64,000 bases of DNA, from contig DXMG01000003.1 of the NCBI GenBank assembly GCA_019414325.1, positions 44,183 to 108,182 of the forward strand, in the 5' to 3' direction. Of this stretch, positions 1 to 8,769 are shown piece by piece. The translations under genes were made by a program, and so were the position numbers. The notes under the pieces are model-generated. The model saw only the letters and a list, made by a program, of their open reading frames with translations. It did no database searches and had not been told where the DNA came from. Origin of the DNA: Collinsella sp. GTDB taxonomy: Bacteria > Actinomycetota > Coriobacteriia > Coriobacteriales > Coriobacteriaceae. The first letter of the stretch is position 1. Every line of letters starts with the position of its first letter.

Positions 1-22
1 ACCTGTCCCTAAATGGTAGGTT

Positions 23-652
23 TTAGTGCTTCCCGTTGGCGGAAGCGGCGCCGTTTACGTGATCGCGGGCGTAGATTACGCCGTGGACGATGGCCAGACC
101 GGCGGCATCTGCGGCGCGGGCGCAGGTGTCCTGGAAGTCCTCGGCCTCGCGGGCGCGCAGCTGCTTGAGCACGTAGTCTGCCACGGCCATCTTGCCGGGA
201 GGGTTGCCGATACCGGTGCGGATGCGGCTGAAGTCGCGGCTGCCCATCTTGTCGATGATGGAGCGCAGGCCGTTGTGGCCGGCGTGGCCGCCGCCCACCT
301 TAACACGTACGTCGCCGGCGGGAATGTCGAGCTCGTCGTGAATCACGAGTAGCTCCTCGGCCTTGATCTTGTACTCGCGGCAGAGTTTGGAGATGGGCCC
401 GCCCGAGGTGTTCATGTACGACTGCGGCTTGACCAGTACAATCTGGCGCTTGCCGCCCTCTTCCTCGGGATCGTTGATGTTGATGAGCGCGACCTCGGCG
501 CCTGCTTGGTTTTTCCAGTACGTGACGCCGGCCTGACGGGCCAGCTCGTCGATTGCTTTGAAACCAGCGTTGTGACGGGTCTCGGCATACTCCTCGCCAG
601 GGTTGCCAAGTCCGGCAACCATGCGAATCTTAAGCGGCTGTGCAGCTGCCAT
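23..652 (-). CDS. pth: Peptidyl-tRNA hydrolase
   Basis: Pth hydrolyses the ester bond of peptidyl-tRNAs released from stalled ribosomes so that tRNA is recycled in the cytoplasm. The 209-residue product has the family signatures in order: GLGNPG near the N-terminus, the catalytic His in RHNAGF, KPQSYMNTSG, HDELD and GGGHAGHNGLRS. Length is normal for the family. I chose the ATG at 652 rather than 658 because an AAAGG sequence lies at the right distance upstream of it and abuts the earlier ATG. The last residues are Ala/Asn/Lys-rich. In many Gram-positive bacteria pth follows prs and glmU; here the order on the minus strand is glmU, prs, accessory gene, pth, which suggests that the accessory gene at 1003-2130 was inserted between prs and pth. 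Confidence 0.97.
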   Translation of the reverse strand: MAAAQPLKIRMVAGLGNPGEEYAETRHNAGFKAIDELARQAGVTYWKNQAGAEVALININDPEEEGGKRQIVLVKPQSYMNTSGGPISKLCREYKIKAEELLVIHDELDIPAGDVRVKVGGGHAGHNGLRSIIDKMGSRDFSRIRTGIGNPPGKMAVADYVLKQLRAREAEDFQDTCARAADAAGLAIVHGVIYARDHVNGAASANGKH

Positions 653-765
653 GTTCATCCTTTCGTTGATTTGTCGCCTGCTATGGTGAGCGACCCTGTT
701 GCTGCTGTCAAATGGAGGGCAATTGAGGTTATTTGAGGGCGTTTGGACGGCCGTCGAAATCGAGG

Positions 766-969
766 TGGACAGTTAGTTCGGATACGTATAAGTTCTGAGA
801 ACTCGAATTGCTCGATTCAATGCCGATACGTTGTTTTGGAGCTTTAGTTAGTCCATATGACGCTGTTTTGAAGTCTACCCTGCCTTCAAATCGGGCGAAT
901 GGTATAGAGATAACTGCAAAACAGCCTAATTCAATGTGTCCATTTATACGTATTTGAACTAACTGTCCA
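766..969. repeat. Palindrome-ended element A, copy 1 (204 bp)
   Basis: The ends are inverted repeats of about 27 nt (766-792 and 943-969) that begin TGGACAGTTAGTTC and contain ATACGTAT; about 24 of 27 positions match. The same ends occur at 2294-2495, on the other side of the gene at 1003-2130. The interiors of the two copies are mostly unrelated but share TTTGGAGCTTTA. No coding sequence is visible. It fills most of the 350-base gap between pth and the next gene. It resembles a MITE or REPIN-like element. Confidence 0.75.
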
Positions 970-1002
970 GCCCTGCTCGACGGTGCACGGGTGATTCGCC
1001 GT

Positions 1003-2130
1003 TTAGACCGGCGCAAGGCCGATTCCGGCCCGCAGGGCGTTGAGCCAAGCGGTCTGACGCTTGCGATAGCCCTTGATACGGTATCGGAATCGGACTCCCG
1101 CGAGTCGATGCATCGTTTGGGCGAAGGCTTCGAGTGCAACAAGGTCTTTCATTTGGTCGCGATTGATAACCAGGACGTGGATGCCCATTGCCTTGAGGCC
1201 ATTATTTCGATTGCCATCGTGGATGCGAGCGTTTTGAAGCTCATGCCCAATTCCGTTGTATTCGTTGTCGACTCCGGCGGCCGGGCAATATAGGTCGCAG
1301 ATGGCGTAAGGGATGCCGGAGGACATGTTGACCGCAAGAGTGTCGAAGTCGATTCGATAGTTGAGTAGCAGGCCTCCCATGGGCAGGCTGCAACATCCGA
1401 ATCCGCCAAAGCGCATGGGCGCTCCGAGAACGGCAAACATTAGGGATTCGGCTGGGGATGCAGATCCGGGTCGGGCGAGATTGACTGCCGTGCGAAACGA
1501 GGTATATGAGCTACTTTTGGCGAAGCGTGCGATCGCCTCGAGCTCTTCGATAGTTGTGGCGGGCTCGCATTTGTAGTGTGCCTGTTCGTAGCGGGTCTCG
1601 TTCTGTTGTTCGGTCGCCGACTGGTCGCCCAGGCAATCAAGATCGCTCGTCGCTGCGCAGTCATCGCCCTTGGGCCAGATGGCGTCATAGGCAATGGGGT
1701 ATGTTGCCCCGGGGGGAAGGGAGTAGGTTCCGAGCAGTTCCATGAGTAGCATCAAGGTTTTGGCGACTGATTCATTCTTGGAACAAAGCATGGCTGTCAT
1801 GGCAGGAGACGTAGCGTAGATGTCGGCCTCGACGTGCATAATTGCACCTTCAGGAAGCGGAGCGGAGAGAATATGCTGAAGAAGTCGCTTGTCGGGGCGC
1901 CTGTTGTCTTCGTTTGAAACGAGAAGATCGAGCAGTTCGGAATCATCTTCATTCCAGGCGTCGAGTATCGAAAGTGCGCCAAAGTCTATCGCGTCATTGT
2001 TGGGAATGCAGCCAGCCAAGGCCTGTGCTTGCTGTTCGCTATCAACGGAGTCCCAGGGTAGGGCAGAGTACGCCCGTCGTGCGCGACGAATTGCGCGGAG
2101 GGCGGAGAAATGTGAAATCACGGTCATCAT
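1003..2130 (-). CDS. Accessory protein with DUF559/Vsr-like nuclease-fold C-terminus
   Basis: I do not recognise the family of this 375-residue protein with certainty. The C-terminal third reads like a PD-(D/E)XK endonuclease-fold domain of the DUF559 type: a CDLYCP strand, then NEYNG, a HDGNR helix, and GIHVLVI. DUF559 proteins normally show E-Y-D-G after the aspartate strand, so the catalytic set may be altered. The N-terminal region has no motif I can name. Two adjacent ATGs (2130 and 2127) are possible starts and neither has a strong ribosome binding site. The gene is bracketed by two copies of element A, which suggests acquisition as a cassette between prs and pth. A role in DNA metabolism or defence is only inference. 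Confidence 0.6.
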   Translation of the reverse strand: MMTVISHFSALRAIRRARRAYSALPWDSVDSEQQAQALAGCIPNNDAIDFGALSILDAWNEDDSELLDLLVSNEDNRRPDKRLLQHILSAPLPEGAIMHVEADIYATSPAMTAMLCSKNESVAKTLMLLMELLGTYSLPPGATYPIAYDAIWPKGDDCAATSDLDCLGDQSATEQQNETRYEQAHYKCEPATTIEELEAIARFAKSSSYTSFRTAVNLARPGSASPAESLMFAVLGAPMRFGGFGCCSLPMGGLLLNYRIDFDTLAVNMSSGIPYAICDLYCPAAGVDNEYNGIGHELQNARIHDGNRNNGLKAMGIHVLVINRDQMKDLVALEAFAQTMHRLAGVRFRYRIKGYRKRQTAWLNALRAGIGLAPV

Positions 2131-2293
2131 AGCTATAACGTACTAAGCTGGCGGCAGAATGCGACCGCCATACCGTTCTTTTCGCTCAGCGGGGCGCTGC
2201 GCGCCATGAACGGCTGGGTGTTATGAAATCGGTGGAATCGGTTGAGGGGATTGCAGGAAATTGAGCTCTGCCGCGAAGGTTGACGATAGCTAC

Positions 2294-2495
2294 TGGACAG
2301 TTAGTTCAGATACGTATAAGACGGCGGGCGTTCGAGGCGTTTCTAAGGGCTTTCGAGGGCGATTTGAGGGTAAATATGCGGCGGTCGTACTCGAAAGCGA
2401 TGAGCTTTGGGCAGTATGGCGTTCGCCGGGGAGCTCAGAAGGCTCAGAACGGCCTTTGGAGCTTTAAAAAAATACGTATCTGAACTAATTGTCCA
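2294..2495. repeat. Palindrome-ended element A, copy 2 (202 bp)
   Basis: Inverted ends lie at 2294-2320 and 2469-2495, again starting TGGACAGTTAGTTC and containing ATACGTAT. The left end matches copy 1 (766-792) at 26 of 27 positions. The element fills most of the gap between the accessory gene and prs. The rest of the 2131-2581 gap holds only the prs terminator. Confidence 0.75.
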
Positions 2496-2516
2496 GGGAA
2501 GGTTGTCGAGGGGTAG

Positions 2517-2553
2517 AAAAAGGGTCGGAAGCGAGCTTCCGACCCTTTAAAAA
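2517..2553 (-). terminator. Intrinsic terminator of prs
   Basis: A perfect stem, AAAGGGTCGGAAGC paired with its complement around a short loop, is followed on the minus strand by a T run. It lies about 30 bases after the prs stop codon. Confidence 0.85.
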
Positions 2554-2581
2554 CACCAAAGATGATGAGATGCACGCTGGA

Positions 2582-3568
2582 TTACAGCGCGAAGTCGCCG
2601 CCGACGAGCGTGGAGACGGGCTCCTCGTGGTAAACGGCGGAGATGGCCTGAGCGAACTCCTCGGCGACCGAGATGGTCTTGATCTTGCCGCCGACCTCGA
2701 CGGGAATGGCGTCGGTGACGAGGCACTCGACGATCGGGGCGTCGTTCAGACGCTCGATGGCCGGACCGGAGAAGATGCCGTGGGTGGCGCATACGTAGAT
2801 GTCGCCGGCGCCCATAGCCTTGAGCTCCTTAACGTTGGCGCACAGGGTGCCTGCGGTGTCGATCATGTCGTCGTTGATGATGCAGGTCTTGCCCTTGATG
2901 TCACCGATGATGCCCATGACCTCGGCGGCGTTGTGGCGCGGACGGCCCTTGTGGGCGATGGCCAGGTCGCAGCCGAGCATGTCGGACAGCTTCTTGGCGG
3001 CCTTGGCGCGGCCCACATCGGGGGAGACGACAACCAGGTTGTCGGTGTCGAAGTGCATGTCGTTGTAGTACTGGCCAAACAGCGGCAGCGCGGACAGGTG
3101 GTTAACCGGGATATCGAAGAAGCCCTGAATCTGGCCCTGGTGCAGGTCGAGGGTGATGATGCGGTTGACGCCGGCGCGCTCGAGCAGGTTGGCGACGAGG
3201 CGGGCGGTGATGGGCTCGCGCGGGCCGGCCTTGCGGTCCTGGCGGGCATAGCCGTAGTGGGTGATAACGGCGGTGATGGAGCGGGCGGATGCGCGCTTGG
3301 CAGCGTCGGTGGCGATGAGCAGCTCCATGAGCATGTCGTTGACGTTGCCGCCGGCCACGGACTGAATCAGGAAGACGTCGGCGCCGCGGACGGTCTCGTC
3401 GTAGCGGGCGTAAATCTCACCGTTGGCGAACTGCTTTAGCGTAAGGCCCGAAAGCTCGACCCCAAGGTACTCAGCGATCTTCTGAGCGAGGGGACGGTTG
3501 GAGGAACCGGAATACACGCGGATGGACTTGCGCATATTCTCCGACTTCTCGGGATCATTAATCGGCAT
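2582..3568 (-). CDS. prs: Ribose-phosphate pyrophosphokinase
   Basis: Prs makes PRPP from ribose 5-phosphate and ATP, for purine, pyrimidine, histidine and NAD synthesis. The 328-residue product shows the class I motifs: FANGE with the flexible-loop region, QSVAGGNVNDMLME, the ATP-binding region YARQDRK, the metal-binding DLHQGQIQGFFD, and the PRPP loop INDDMIDTAGT. The usual PRPP-loop consensus is DDxxDTxGT, which is intact. The N-terminus has about 12 extra residues compared with the minimal family. The start at 3568 is supported by AGGAG about 8 bases upstream. It lies downstream of glmU on the same strand, a common pairing, but each gene has its own terminator here. Confidence 0.97.
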   Translation of the reverse strand: MPINDPEKSENMRKSIRVYSGSSNRPLAQKIAEYLGVELSGLTLKQFANGEIYARYDETVRGADVFLIQSVAGGNVNDMLMELLIATDAAKRASARSITAVITHYGYARQDRKAGPREPITARLVANLLERAGVNRIITLDLHQGQIQGFFDIPVNHLSALPLFGQYYNDMHFDTDNLVVVSPDVGRAKAAKKLSDMLGCDLAIAHKGRPRHNAAEVMGIIGDIKGKTCIINDDMIDTAGTLCANVKELKAMGAGDIYVCATHGIFSGPAIERLNDAPIVECLVTDAIPVEVGGKIKTISVAEEFAQAISAVYHEEPVSTLVGGDFAL

Positions 3569-3706
3569 TACCCTTCTCCTTTATATCGAATGCCATATAG
3601 ATGCCTTGTTGCATTGTAACCGCGCGACGGGGTTAATCGGGTCTTGATAACGTCTTTACCGTCAACGGACACGAACCGACCACTCATCCTGTCGCGCAGG
3701 TCACGA

Positions 3707-3740
3707 TAGAAAAAAGAGCCGCCCCCATGGGAACAGCTCC
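3707..3740 (-). terminator. Intrinsic terminator of glmU
   Basis: On the minus strand the stem AGCTGTTCCC / GGGGGCGGCT (with G-U pairs) is followed by CTTTTTT. It begins about 20 bases after the glmU stop codon. Confidence 0.65.
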
Positions 3741-3759
3741 TTAGATGCTTGGTAAAACG

Positions 3760-5172
3760 TTATACCTCGTCGTCCTCGTGCAGACGGCGGCGATAATCGG
3801 CGGCCCAGCCCTCAATATTTACCTGACGGGCACGACCCAGGCCAAGTGCGTCGGCCGGGACCGGCTCAGTGATGACGGAGCCGGCGGCCACGAGCGCGCC
3901 GTCGCCGATCTGGGCGGGCGCGACCATCATGGTGTCGGAACCGATGAAGGCGTCCTTGCCGATGACGGTCTTGTGCTTGTGCACGCCGTCGTAGTTGCAG
4001 GTGATGGAGCCCGCGCCCACGTTGACGCCGGAGCCCATGGTGGTGTCGCCGATGTAGGACAGGTGCGGCACCTTGGAGCCCTCACCGATCGTGGACTTCT
4101 TGATCTCCACGTGCGTGCCGGCCTTGGAGCCGTCGAGCATGTGGGTGCCCGGGCGCAGGTAGGCGCGCGGGCCGCAGTCGACGCCGTTCTCGATGACGGC
4201 CTCGATGGCGATGGTCTCATCGATGATGCAGCCGCTGCCGACGGTGGTGTCGGTGAGGCGACTGTTGGGGCCGAGCTGGCACTCTTCGCCCACGGTGACG
4301 TGACCGATCAGATGCGTCTGCGGCCACACGACGGTGTCGCGGCCGATAACGGCATCGGGGCCGATCCAGGCCTGCGTGGGGTCGATGAAGGTAACGCCCT
4401 CGGCCATCCAGTGCTCGTTGATGCGGTCGCGCGCGATAGCGGTGAGCTGCGCGAGCTGGATACGGCTGTTGACGCCCAGGCCATCGCGGTAGTCATCGCA
4501 GTGGAAGATGGAGACAGCCTGGTCGTGGCTTTTGAGAATCTCGAGCATGTCGGGCAGGTAGTACTCGGATTGCGCGTTGTCGTTGCCGATCTCGTCAATG
4601 TGCGCGGCGAGCTGCGCGCCGTCGAAGGCGTAGCAGCCGGCGTTGCACTCGAGTAGCGTGGCGGCCTGCTCGGGCGTGCAGTCCTTCTGCTCGATGATGC
4701 GCTCGATCTGGCCGTCGGCGCCCAGTTTGATGCGGCCGTAGCCGAAGGGGTCGGGCGGGGTCATGGTCATGACGGTGCAGGCGAGCTCGCCGGTAGCGAC
4801 GGTCTGCGCGAACTTGGCGACGGTGTCGGCGGTGATGAGCGGCAGGTCGCCGTTGAGCACGACGACGGGGCCTTGCGTGATGCCGCAGGCCTCGAGCGCG
4901 ACCTTCACGGCGTGACCGGTGCCCAGGCGCTCGGTCTGCTCGACGCACTCGACCTTGGTGGCGCTGTTGGCGTAGGCGCCGTCGATCAGGGCGCGCATCT
5001 CGTCGGCGTGGCTGCCGATGACGACCACGACGCGGCTGCAGCCGGCCTTGATGGTAGCGTCGACGATCCACTGGACCATGGGCTTGCCCAGGATCTTGTG
5101 CGAAACCTTGCAGTGGTTCGACTTCATGCGGGTGCCCTCGCCGGCAGCGAGGATAATTGCGGTTGCGTCCAT
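3760..5172 (-). CDS. glmU: Bifunctional N-acetylglucosamine-1-P uridyltransferase / glucosamine-1-P acetyltransferase
   Basis: GlmU acetylates glucosamine 1-phosphate and then couples it to UTP, giving UDP-GlcNAc for peptidoglycan and teichoic-type polymers. The 470-residue product has an N-terminal nucleotidyltransferase domain (LAAGEGTRMKS near residue 10, then GTGHAV and NGDLPL) and a C-terminal left-handed beta-helix from about residue 255 with many hexapeptide repeats (for example IGDTTMGSGVNVGAGS). I set the start at the ATG at 5172, which has AGGAG 5 bases upstream; the frame stays open further upstream, but that extension carries no family motif. The length is normal. It is transcribed divergently from the ECF operon. 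Confidence 0.97.
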   Translation of the reverse strand: MDATAIILAAGEGTRMKSNHCKVSHKILGKPMVQWIVDATIKAGCSRVVVVIGSHADEMRALIDGAYANSATKVECVEQTERLGTGHAVKVALEACGITQGPVVVLNGDLPLITADTVAKFAQTVATGELACTVMTMTPPDPFGYGRIKLGADGQIERIIEQKDCTPEQAATLLECNAGCYAFDGAQLAAHIDEIGNDNAQSEYYLPDMLEILKSHDQAVSIFHCDDYRDGLGVNSRIQLAQLTAIARDRINEHWMAEGVTFIDPTQAWIGPDAVIGRDTVVWPQTHLIGHVTVGEECQLGPNSRLTDTTVGSGCIIDETIAIEAVIENGVDCGPRAYLRPGTHMLDGSKAGTHVEIKKSTIGEGSKVPHLSYIGDTTMGSGVNVGAGSITCNYDGVHKHKTVIGKDAFIGSDTMMVAPAQIGDGALVAAGSVITEPVPADALGLGRARQVNIEGWAADYRRRLHEDDEV

Positions 5173-5365
5173 GTGATCTCCTGTTACGTTATAGAGACGT
5201 GTGTTTGGAAACGATACACGGCGCAATATGATACCGCAGGCATATGATGAGCGCGTAACGATTGGATTGCGGCGGTTGAGACTTGCGCCGCCGGCGTGGC
5301 GTTTGCACTGCTTGCGTGCGGCGTTGGCGGTGCTGCGGAGCTGTCGTTTGAGCGAGGAGACGGGG

Positions 5366-6259
5366 GTGCCCGTGGACAACATACGAGAGGAGTTTGGCGG
5401 CGAGCCCGTCGCGGCGTTCTCGATTTCGCATCCGGCGGTGCCGGCACTCTATATAGTGCTGACGCTGGGGCTCACCATGTTCTCGATGCAGCCGGTGCTG
5501 ATTGCGCTGTCACTTGTGGGCGGGCTGGCGTATGGATTTGCGACGCGTGGGGCTGCCCGCACGCTGGGCGCACTCCGCTGGCTGCTGCCGGTGATTTTGA
5601 TTATCGCGCTGGTCAATCCGCTGTTTAGCGCCTCGGGCTCGACGGAGCTGTTCCGTATTGGCATGCGCGCGGTGTATCTGGAGAGCATGGTATACGGCCT
5701 GTGCATGGGCGGGCTGTTTGTGGCGAGCGTGCTGTGGTTTGAGGCTGCGGCGTCGATGCTCGAATACGACAAGGTACTCGCGCTGCTGGGCAATGCCGCA
5801 CCGGTGATTGCGCTTATGATCTCGATGTGCATGCGGCTTATCCCGCAGTTTTTGCGCCGCGGCCGCACGGTGCTGGCGGTGCAAGATGCGATTGACGTGC
5901 CGGGGCGCGCGCCGGCCGACCCCGTGCGCTCGCGCCTGCGGGCATCGAGCGTGTTGATGGGCTGGGGCATGGAAGATTCGCTGGAGCGCGCGGACGCGAT
6001 GCGCTCGCGCGGGTGGGGTGCCGCGACACGTCGTACGACGTATGCGCGGTATCGACTGGGGCGCAGCGACGTTGCCGCGCTGGTCGGGCTCGCGCTGTTT
6101 GGTGCCGCCGCGGTGGCCGTGGCGGCGACCGCGACGACGCAGTATTCGTTTTATCCGCAGCTCTCGGTGCCGGCGCCGTGGCTGGGCTATGTCGTGTACG
6201 CTGCCTGGATGATGCTGCCTTGCGCATTGCACGCGATTGATGAGAGGAGGTTTGGCTGA
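5366..6259 (+). CDS. ecfT: ECF transporter transmembrane T component
   Basis: This is the scaffold membrane subunit of an energy-coupling factor vitamin transporter. It links the substrate-binding S protein to the ATPases. The roughly 297-residue product has hydrophobic segments near its N-terminus and a pair at the C-terminus. A long cytoplasmic region in between carries the two coupling motifs: AMRSRGWG matches the family Ala-Arg-Gly consensus, and MCMRLIPQFLRRGR lies in the upstream helix. I chose the GTG at 5366 because GAGGAG lies 6 bases upstream; the open frame continues to 5201 but that stretch is Arg-rich and lies in the glmU promoter region. The stop codon overlaps the ATG of the next gene (TGATG), so translation is probably coupled. 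Confidence 0.88.
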   Translation: MPVDNIREEFGGEPVAAFSISHPAVPALYIVLTLGLTMFSMQPVLIALSLVGGLAYGFATRGAARTLGALRWLLPVILIIALVNPLFSASGSTELFRIGMRAVYLESMVYGLCMGGLFVASVLWFEAAASMLEYDKVLALLGNAAPVIALMISMCMRLIPQFLRRGRTVLAVQDAIDVPGRAPADPVRSRLRASSVLMGWGMEDSLERADAMRSRGWGAATRRTTYARYRLGRSDVAALVGLALFGAAAVAVAATATTQYSFYPQLSVPAPWLGYVVYAAWMMLPCALHAIDERRFG

Positions 6260-7902
6260 TGGCTCGGTTGGATAGGGGCCCGGTGTCGGGCGCGGCGTGC
6301 GGCCCGGATATGCCGGCGATTGAGGTGCGGAGCCTGAGCTTTGCCTACCCCGATGCTGATGCTGCGGTGCTCGAGGGGCTCGACTGGTCTGTTCCCCAAG
6401 GTGCGTTTGCGCTGCTTGTTGGCGGTACCGGATCGGGTAAGTCGACGCTGCTGTCGCTGCTCAAACCCGAGATCGCTCCGGCGGGCGAGCGCACTGGCGA
6501 TGCGCGCGTGCTGGGCGAGAACGTCGCCGACATGGATGTGCGGGCATCGGCGGAGCGCGTGGGCTATGTGTTCCAGGATCCCGAGAACCAGATCGTGTGC
6601 GAAACCGTGTGGCACGAGATGGCGTTTGGCCTGGAAAACTTGGGGCTAGCGCGTGATGAGATGCGTCGTCGCGTAGCTGAGACCAGCTATTTCTTTGGGC
6701 TGGAAGATTGGCTCCACCGCGACACCGATACGCTTTCGGGCGGACGCAAACAGCTGCTGTCGCTGGCGGCTGTGCTGGCATTGCGCCCGCGCGTGCTGCT
6801 GCTCGACGAGCCCACGTCTCAGCTTGATCCGGTTGCGGAGAAGAATTTCCTGCACGCGCTGTTTCGTGTGAATCGCGAGCTGGGCTGCACGGTTGTTGTG
6901 GCGACGCATCAGCCGCGCCCAATGCTCGAATACGTGACGTGTGCGTACCGGATTGAGGACGGTCGCGTGCGCGAGGTGACGGATATGGCTTCTTTGGGAC
7001 GCCGAGAATCGCTGTTTTCCGATGACATGTTGGGGTGGGGTGCCATCCGATGTGCAAATAAAGGAGTATTCAGCAGACGTGAGGACAATTTGGGCTCTCT
7101 GGAGCCGCCCGGGGACGTATCGAGCGCGAAAAAAAGTTCGGAATTGGACAAATCGTCCGAATTTGTGGCGCAAACGTCGCTCGAGAACGGCTCGGAAGCC
7201 TTCTCGCGCACGGATGGAAGCAGAATACTCCAAAAAATGCACGGCGGGTCGGCTACCACCCTGTCGGAAGGCTGGTTTCGCTACGATCGAGCGTCCGGCT
7301 GGGTGCTGCGCGGGCTCGATGCTTCGTTTTCGGCTGGCGCGGTGCATGCAATCGTGGGCGGCAACGGATGCGGTAAGTCGACGATGCTCTCGGTGCTGGC
7401 GAAGACCGCCAAGCTGCAGCGCGGCCGCATGGTGCGCGAAGCGGCCTCGGCGGCGCTGTTGCCACAGAACCCCAAGGCATTGCTGGTCGCCGAAACGGTG
7501 CGCGACGAGCTGATGGAATGGGCATCGACCTGCGGATATGACGAGAACTTGGCGCGGGAGCGTGCAGCGCAACTGGGACTGGACGGCTTGGAGGCGCGTC
7601 ACCCGTACGATCTTTCGGGCGGTCAGCGCCAGCTGCTTGCGTTGGCAAAGCTGCTGCTGATTGGTCCGGAGCTGCTGTTGCTTGACGAGCCCACGAAGGG
7701 CTTGGACCTGGAGAGCCGCCGCATCATCGCCTGCGCTTTGCGCAAGCACGCGCAGGCAGGCGGCACCGTCATCATGGCTACGCACGATTTGGACTTTGCC
7801 GAGCAGGTAGCCGACGACGTCGCCATGATGCTTGACGGCGAGATTGCCTGCGTGGAGCCCCCGGCCGACTTCTTTGCCGACAACGTGTTCTATAGGGCGT
7901 GA
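6259..7902 (+). CDS. ECF transporter ATPase, two ABC domains fused (A-A')
   Basis: The 547-residue protein carries two complete ABC ATPase domains that energise ECF uptake. Domain 1 (about residues 15-240) has Walker A GGTGSGKST, signature LSGGRKQ and Walker B LLLDEPTSQLDP. Domain 2 (about 335-547) has GGNGCGKST, LSGGQRQ and LLLDEPTKGLDL. Both keep catalytic Glu and switch His residues (ATHQ, ATHD). A linker of roughly 90 residues, rich in Ser, Glu and Lys, separates them. Most ECF systems use two separate genes (ecfA1, ecfA2); fused forms such as YkoD are known. It lies between the T and S genes in one operon, so this module appears dedicated to a single S protein. Confidence 0.93.
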   Translation: MARLDRGPVSGAACGPDMPAIEVRSLSFAYPDADAAVLEGLDWSVPQGAFALLVGGTGSGKSTLLSLLKPEIAPAGERTGDARVLGENVADMDVRASAERVGYVFQDPENQIVCETVWHEMAFGLENLGLARDEMRRRVAETSYFFGLEDWLHRDTDTLSGGRKQLLSLAAVLALRPRVLLLDEPTSQLDPVAEKNFLHALFRVNRELGCTVVVATHQPRPMLEYVTCAYRIEDGRVREVTDMASLGRRESLFSDDMLGWGAIRCANKGVFSRREDNLGSLEPPGDVSSAKKSSELDKSSEFVAQTSLENGSEAFSRTDGSRILQKMHGGSATTLSEGWFRYDRASGWVLRGLDASFSAGAVHAIVGGNGCGKSTMLSVLAKTAKLQRGRMVREAASAALLPQNPKALLVAETVRDELMEWASTCGYDENLARERAAQLGLDGLEARHPYDLSGGQRQLLALAKLLLIGPELLLLDEPTKGLDLESRRIIACALRKHAQAGGTVIMATHDLDFAEQVADDVAMMLDGEIACVEPPADFFADNVFYRA

Positions 7903-7906
7903 TGGG

Positions 7907-8620
7907 ATGACGGACTGTCGTTTCTCGCGCTTGCTTGCAAAACTGGAGATCCCGCTGCTGCTGGCGGTGCCAGCTGTGATGGCTGCGGCGTTGCTGGCGG
8001 GCGTTGAGCAGGCGGCGTTGGCCATGCTGATTGTGGTGGCGCTGGTGCTCGCGCTGTTCTTTGCGGGTTACGAGGCATCTCGTCCGGGTTTGCGCCAGAT
8101 TATGCCCACACTGGTGCTGGCGGCGCTGGCCGCGGCGGGGCGCATCCTGTTCGGACCCATTCCCGATTTTAAGCCGGTGAGCGCCATCGCCATTATCGCG
8201 GGGGCGACGCTTGGTCGCCGCAATGGTTTTATGGTTGGCGCGCTGGCGGCGTTGACCAGCAATTTCTTTTTTGGACAGGGCATGTGGACGCCATGGCAGA
8301 TGTATGCTTGGGGGCTCGTGGGATACGTTGGCGGTGCGCTGACGTATGCGGGTGCGTTCGACCGCGCCGACGGCACCGTGCGCATGCCAGCACTGCTGGC
8401 GTACGGCTTTGCGTCGGGCCTGCTCTATGGCGTCGTGATCAACGCGTATGACATCATTGGTTTTGTACAGCCGCTTACCTGGGCGGGTGCCGTGGCGCGT
8501 CTTGCCACGGCAGTGCCGTTCGATATCACACATGGCCTCGCGACCTGCGTGTTCTTGGTCGCCCTGTACAAGCCCTGGTGTCGCCGCATTAACCGTGTCG
8601 TCGTGAAATACGGGCTGTAA
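7907..8620 (+). CDS. ECF transporter substrate-binding S component
   Basis: The 237-residue very hydrophobic protein has about six membrane segments. Two sequence blocks mark it as an ECF S component: GRILFGPIPDFKPV followed by a Gly-rich helix, and NFFFGQGMWTPWQM. From memory, S proteins with the FGQGxWTPWQM block often occur near corrinoid-uptake genes, so a corrinoid is a possible substrate, but nothing in this operon proves it and no riboswitch is visible upstream. The start at 7907 lies 4 bases after the ATPase stop codon. It completes the T-A-A'-S operon. Confidence 0.82.
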   Translation: MTDCRFSRLLAKLEIPLLLAVPAVMAAALLAGVEQAALAMLIVVALVLALFFAGYEASRPGLRQIMPTLVLAALAAAGRILFGPIPDFKPVSAIAIIAGATLGRRNGFMVGALAALTSNFFFGQGMWTPWQMYAWGLVGYVGGALTYAGAFDRADGTVRMPALLAYGFASGLLYGVVINAYDIIGFVQPLTWAGAVARLATAVPFDITHGLATCVFLVALYKPWCRRINRVVVKYGL

Positions 8621-8645
8621 GGCATTTCGCGTTTCCTCACGAACT

Positions 8646-8706
8646 TGCGGTGGAATAGTTCTCGTTTTTGGCTATTTGCTGCCCAAACAGGAACTATTCC
8701 ACCGCA
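8646..8706. repeat. Long hairpin between convergent genes
   Basis: A perfect 16-bp inverted repeat (8646-8661 with 8691-8706, starting TGCGGTGGAATAGTTC) encloses a 29-base loop. It sits between the convergent ECF operon and xth, but there is no T run typical of a terminator. The arm contains GGAATAG, also found at the end of the hairpins near 13.1 and 14.5 kb, so a distant relationship is possible. Confidence 0.6.
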
Positions 8707-8769
8707 CCTTATAGGGGGAGAGGGGTCACATGATCTGTTTTCCTCTGTCCCCCCAGGAATTACTTGGGG

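Noticed and set aside
5201..5365. N-terminal extension of the ECF T component
   Set aside because: The stretch is Arg-rich, covers the glmU promoter region, and a GTG with GAGGAG at ideal spacing follows at 5366.
5173..5382. N-terminal extension of GlmU
   Set aside because: The family starts at MDATAIILAAGEG, and AGGAG precedes that ATG.
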